Assembly (NCBI GenBank): GCA_958296055.1
Contig: CATQHS010000001.1
Coordinates: forward strand, 1,708,277-1,772,276
Source: an uncultured Acidimicrobiales bacterium
Lineage (GTDB): Bacteria > Actinomycetota > Acidimicrobiia > Acidimicrobiales > Aldehydirespiratoraceae
Reading direction: 5' to 3'
DNA length: 64,000 nt
Part shown: piece after piece, positions 61,862 to 64,000 of the stretch
Layout of the letters: each line of letters opens with the position of its first letter
How positions within the stretch are numbered: the stretch's first letter is position 1
Notes under the pieces: generated by a model
Database searches by the model: none
What the model saw: the letters and a program-made list of their open reading frames with translations, nothing else
What the model was told of the DNA's origin: nothing
Position numbers and translations under genes: made by a program

Positions 61862-63001
61862 ATGGAGCTGGCGCTGGCCTACCCGTACTCGCTGGGGGTG
61901 GTGGCCGCCTTCAACCCGTGCGGGTTCGCCATGCTGCCGGCCTGGCTCTCCTATTTCATCGGGGCGGGCGACCAGGACCAGGACTCCAATCTGCTGAAGG
62001 CGGCACTGCGGGGCTTGGTGGTGGGGCTCACCCTCACCGCCGGGTTCATTGCCGTGTTCGGCGGGTTCGGCCTGCTGTTCGAGACGATTCTCAGCCGCGG
62101 CGTCGTGCTGGACCGGATCGGCTGGGTGACGATGGCCGTCGGGGTCGGGATGACGGGGCTGGGGGCGTGGATGGTCTCGGGCCGGGAGCTGAACCTGCGG
62201 CTGCCCAAGATGGCCAGGGGGACCGGCAGCCGCCGCCTGGGGTCGGTCTTCATGTTCGGGGTGAGCTACGCGGTGGTCTCGCTGTCGTGCACCATCGGGC
62301 TGTTCATCGCCAGCGTCGGCACCACTTTCACCAACCGGGGCTACGCCGACGGGGTGGCCAACTTCGTGGCCTACGCCGCGGGCATGGGCTCAGTGATCAC
62401 CTTTTTGACCCTCAGCCTGGCGCTGGCCCGAACCAACGTCGCGGGCCGGATGCGCAAGCTGCTCCCCTACGTCACCCGGGTCTCGGGCGTGCTGCTGATC
62501 GCGGCCGGCGTCTATTTGGTCAACTACGGGTGGTGGGAGCTGCGGGTGTTGGAGGACCCGTACGCCACCAACGCCGCCGTCGCGTTCTTCGAGACGCTTC
62601 AGGCCGATGTGAGCAACTGGATCGCCAACACCACCCCGGCCCGGCTGGGGGTTCTATGCGTGTTCGGAGTGCTCGGGGCCCTGTTGCTGGGGTGGCGCCA
62701 GGCCGAGCGGGACGCCCTGCGCCGCCGGGCGGTGACCGCGGCCTACGTCGCCGCCTACCTGGTGGTGGAGATCGGCTTCAACCGGGGGGACTTCATCGCC
62801 GGGCCGTTGCTGCGGTTCGCGGCGGGCTGGCCTGAGCGAATAGCCAACTGGTTCGCCGACCCGGCCCGGTTGGGGGTGGCGGTCGAAGTGCTGTTCGTCG
62901 CTGGAGCGGCCTGGCTGGGTTGGCGGCTGCTCCGCCGATTCTTCCGGCCAGCGCCAGCGTCGACTAGAGCCGGGCTCGCCGATCGCCAGCGACAGGGTTA
63001 G
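61862..63001 (+). CDS. CcdA-like cytochrome c biogenesis membrane protein
   Basis: CcdA/DsbD-type proteins carry electrons from cytoplasmic thioredoxin to TlpA-like proteins. The first 230 residues have the family pattern: VVAAFNPCGFAMLPAWLSYFIG (first Cys), six helices, and FGVSYAVVSLSCTIGLFIASVG (second Cys). The protein has 379 residues, longer than usual (about 200-250), with an additional C-terminal region of three or so helices ending LGWRLLRRFFRP. It is coupled to the TlpA gene upstream. Confidence 0.88.
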   Translation: MELALAYPYSLGVVAAFNPCGFAMLPAWLSYFIGAGDQDQDSNLLKAALRGLVVGLTLTAGFIAVFGGFGLLFETILSRGVVLDRIGWVTMAVGVGMTGLGAWMVSGRELNLRLPKMARGTGSRRLGSVFMFGVSYAVVSLSCTIGLFIASVGTTFTNRGYADGVANFVAYAAGMGSVITFLTLSLALARTNVAGRMRKLLPYVTRVSGVLLIAAGVYLVNYGWWELRVLEDPYATNAAVAFFETLQADVSNWIANTTPARLGVLCVFGVLGALLLGWRQAERDALRRRAVTAAYVAAYLVVEIGFNRGDFIAGPLLRFAAGWPERIANWFADPARLGVAVEVLFVAGAAWLGWRLLRRFFRPAPASTRAGLADRQRQG

Positions 63002-63049
63002 CGGCGTCAGGTCCGTCCACCGCGAGCGACGAGGCTTCGGACCGGCGGG

Positions 63050-63691
63050 TCAGGGGGCCAGGCGCTCGATCACCCAGCCCGAGGTGGTAGACCGGTACCG
63101 GAGCCGGTCGTGGAGCCGGTCGCGGCGGCCCTGCCAGAACTCGACGGTCTCGGGCTGCAGCCGGTAGCCGCCCCAGAAGGGCGGCCGGGGCACCGGGCCC
63201 GGGCCGTCGAAGCGCTCCTCGACTGCTTCGACCCACTGTTCCAGTTCGGCCCGGCCGGTGATCACCTCCGACTGCGGCGACGCCCAGGCCGCGATCTGCG
63301 AGCCCCGGGGCCGGGAGTCGAAGTAGGCGTCGCTCTCGTCGTCGGGCAGGGGCTCGACGGAGCCCGTCACCCGGACCTGGCGCTCCAGGGGATGCCACAG
63401 AAAGCACAGGGAGGCTCGGGCCGACGCGGCCAGGTCGCGGCCCTTGGCCGACTCCCGGTTGGTGTGGAACACGAAACCCCGCCGGTCCAGGCCCTTGAGC
63501 AGAACGGCCCGAGCCGACGGCCCCCCGGTTTGGGCGTCGGTGGTGGCCAGCACCACCGCGGTGGCGTCGTAGGGCTCGGTGGCCGCCCACTGGTCGAACC
63601 AGCGCCGGAACTGCTCGACAGGGTCGGGGGCCAGGTCGTCCTCGTGCAGCCCGGCGCCGCTGTAGTGCTCCCGCATCCCGGCCAGATCCAC
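63050..63691 (-). CDS. pdxH: Pyridoxamine 5'-phosphate oxidase
   Basis: PdxH is the FMN oxidase that makes pyridoxal 5'-phosphate. The 213-residue length is typical. It has MREHYSGAGLHEDDLAPDPVEQFRRWFDQW, SARAVLLKGLDRRGFVFHTN (FMN and substrate), WHPLERQVRVTGSVEPL, SRPRGSQIAAWASPQSEVI and the C-terminal FWQGRRDRLHDRLRY. GTG 63691 is preceded by TAGTAT at 6 nt; that box lies inside the third copy of a duplicated gene end. Confidence 0.95.
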   Translation of the reverse strand: MDLAGMREHYSGAGLHEDDLAPDPVEQFRRWFDQWAATEPYDATAVVLATTDAQTGGPSARAVLLKGLDRRGFVFHTNRESAKGRDLAASARASLCFLWHPLERQVRVTGSVEPLPDDESDAYFDSRPRGSQIAAWASPQSEVITGRAELEQWVEAVEERFDGPGPVPRPPFWGGYRLQPETVEFWQGRRDRLHDRLRYRSTTSGWVIERLAP

Positions 63692-63697
63692 GACCGG

Positions 63698-63703
63698 ATA
63701 CTA
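63698..63703 (-). promoter_or_regulatory. Leaderless -10 box (TAGTAT) of pdxH
   Basis: TAGTAT on the minus strand lies 6 nt before GTG 63691. It was formed within a tandem copy of the upstream gene's TAG-containing end. Confidence 0.55.
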
Positions 63704-63784
63704 CGAGCGCCGGGCCGGGCCGGTCAGCCGGACACTACGAGCGGCGGGCCAACCGAGCGACCAGAAAACTACGAGCGGCGGGCC
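63702..63784 (-). repeat. Triplicated 3' end of the last gene
   Basis: ACTACGAGCGGCGGGCC (minus strand: GGCCCGCCGCTCGTAGT, the last codons ARRS and TAG) occurs at 63768-63784, 63734-63750 and, with one change, 63702-63718. The periods are 34 and 32 nt. The copies fill the gap to pdxH. Confidence 0.92.
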
Positions 63785-64000
63785 ACGCACCACAGGCCCT
63801 CGCCCGCGTAGCCAGCCACGGCCGTCCAGCGGCCCGGCAGGGCGTCCACCACCGCCTCGGGCGGCAGGTATATCGGGGTCTCGGACCCCATCGTGTTCAC
63901 CCACACCAGACGGCCAGCAGCGGCCAGCACCCGGTCGGCCTCGGCCGCGAACAGGAACATGTTGACCAGCATCAAAACGTCCACCGATCCGGCGCTGAAG
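63769..64000 (-). CDS. Partial protein, possibly a SAM-dependent methyltransferase C-terminus
   Basis: The frame is open through the end of the window, so only the last 77 or so residues are present. They read VDVLMLVNMFLFAAEADRVLAAAGRLVWVNTMGSETPIYLPPEAVVDALPGRW, resembling the strand beta4-beta5 region of class I methyltransferases (a VDVL... strand, then a helix, then GRLVWVNT). The 3' end is tandemly repeated downstream. Confidence 0.55.
   Translation of the reverse strand, partial: FSAGSVDVLMLVNMFLFAAEADRVLAAAGRLVWVNTMGSETPIYLPPEAVVDALPGRWTAVAGYAGEGLWCVARRS

Overview
The window is GC-rich DNA from an actinomycete, most likely of the Acidimicrobiia (Actinomycetota). This rests on crgA, many GTG starts, tightly packed genes, and at least sixteen genes whose start codon lies 6-8 nt after a TANNNT box, as in leaderless transcripts. 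No rRNA, CRISPR array or complete prophage was seen. The first and last genes run off the window.

Layout. 1-20.8 kb is mostly housekeeping: ABC exporter (partial), xseA/xseB, polyprenyl diphosphate synthase, prfC, a sulfatase, a glutamate-dehydrogenase-like protein, tRNA-Ala(TGC), tRNA-Gly(CCC), a lipoprotein, an FtsH-like protease, acyl-CoA synthetase, yaaA, an aminotransferase, ppk2, dcd, crgA, a thiolase-like protein, DoxX, and a nitroreductase-SRPBCC fusion. 20.8-22.5 kb carries a DarT/DarG toxin-antitoxin pair beside the wreck of a second darG. 22.6-34.1 kb is a catabolic island built around a PAS-HTH regulator: creatininase and SDR on one side; M20 hydrolase, E1 alpha/beta, a complete NMT1-type ABC importer, amidohydrolase and SDR on the other. 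34-43.5 kb is an accessory zone with vapBC, a gene fragment with an AT-rich palindrome, a frameshifted IS481 element, an AbiE-like pair whose first protein carries an IS1595 transposase DNA-binding region, a zinc-ribbon gene broken by an in-frame TAG, and a Fic protein. 43.5-50.3 kb is a HerA-SbcD(Mre11)-SbcC(Rad50)-NurA DNA end-processing operon, followed by a DUF429 remnant and a second Fic protein. 52-64 kb returns to housekeeping: MazG-like, asd and aspartate kinase, dut, orn, an acyl-ACP thioesterase, a TlpA/CcdA pair and pdxH.

The most unusual signal is at gene junctions. At six same-strand junctions the stop/start region is repeated in tandem, with diverged copies, so that short reading frames of 12-28 codons sit between the two genes. 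Each short frame ends on a TGA overlapping the next start codon (GTGA or ATGA). In the best case, sbcD to sbcC, two 13-codon frames each fuse the first residues of SbcC to the last residues of SbcD. All eight start-to-start distances (47, 56, 44, 50, 83, 38, 38, 35 nt) are 2 modulo 3, the only class in which a ribosome could terminate and restart along the whole chain. Related tandem copies of gene ends, with the stop codon, follow ppk2, dcd, crgA, the MBL-fold gene and the last gene, with periods of 32-35 nt. The 22.6-34 kb island has clean 4-nt overlaps and none of these junction copies.
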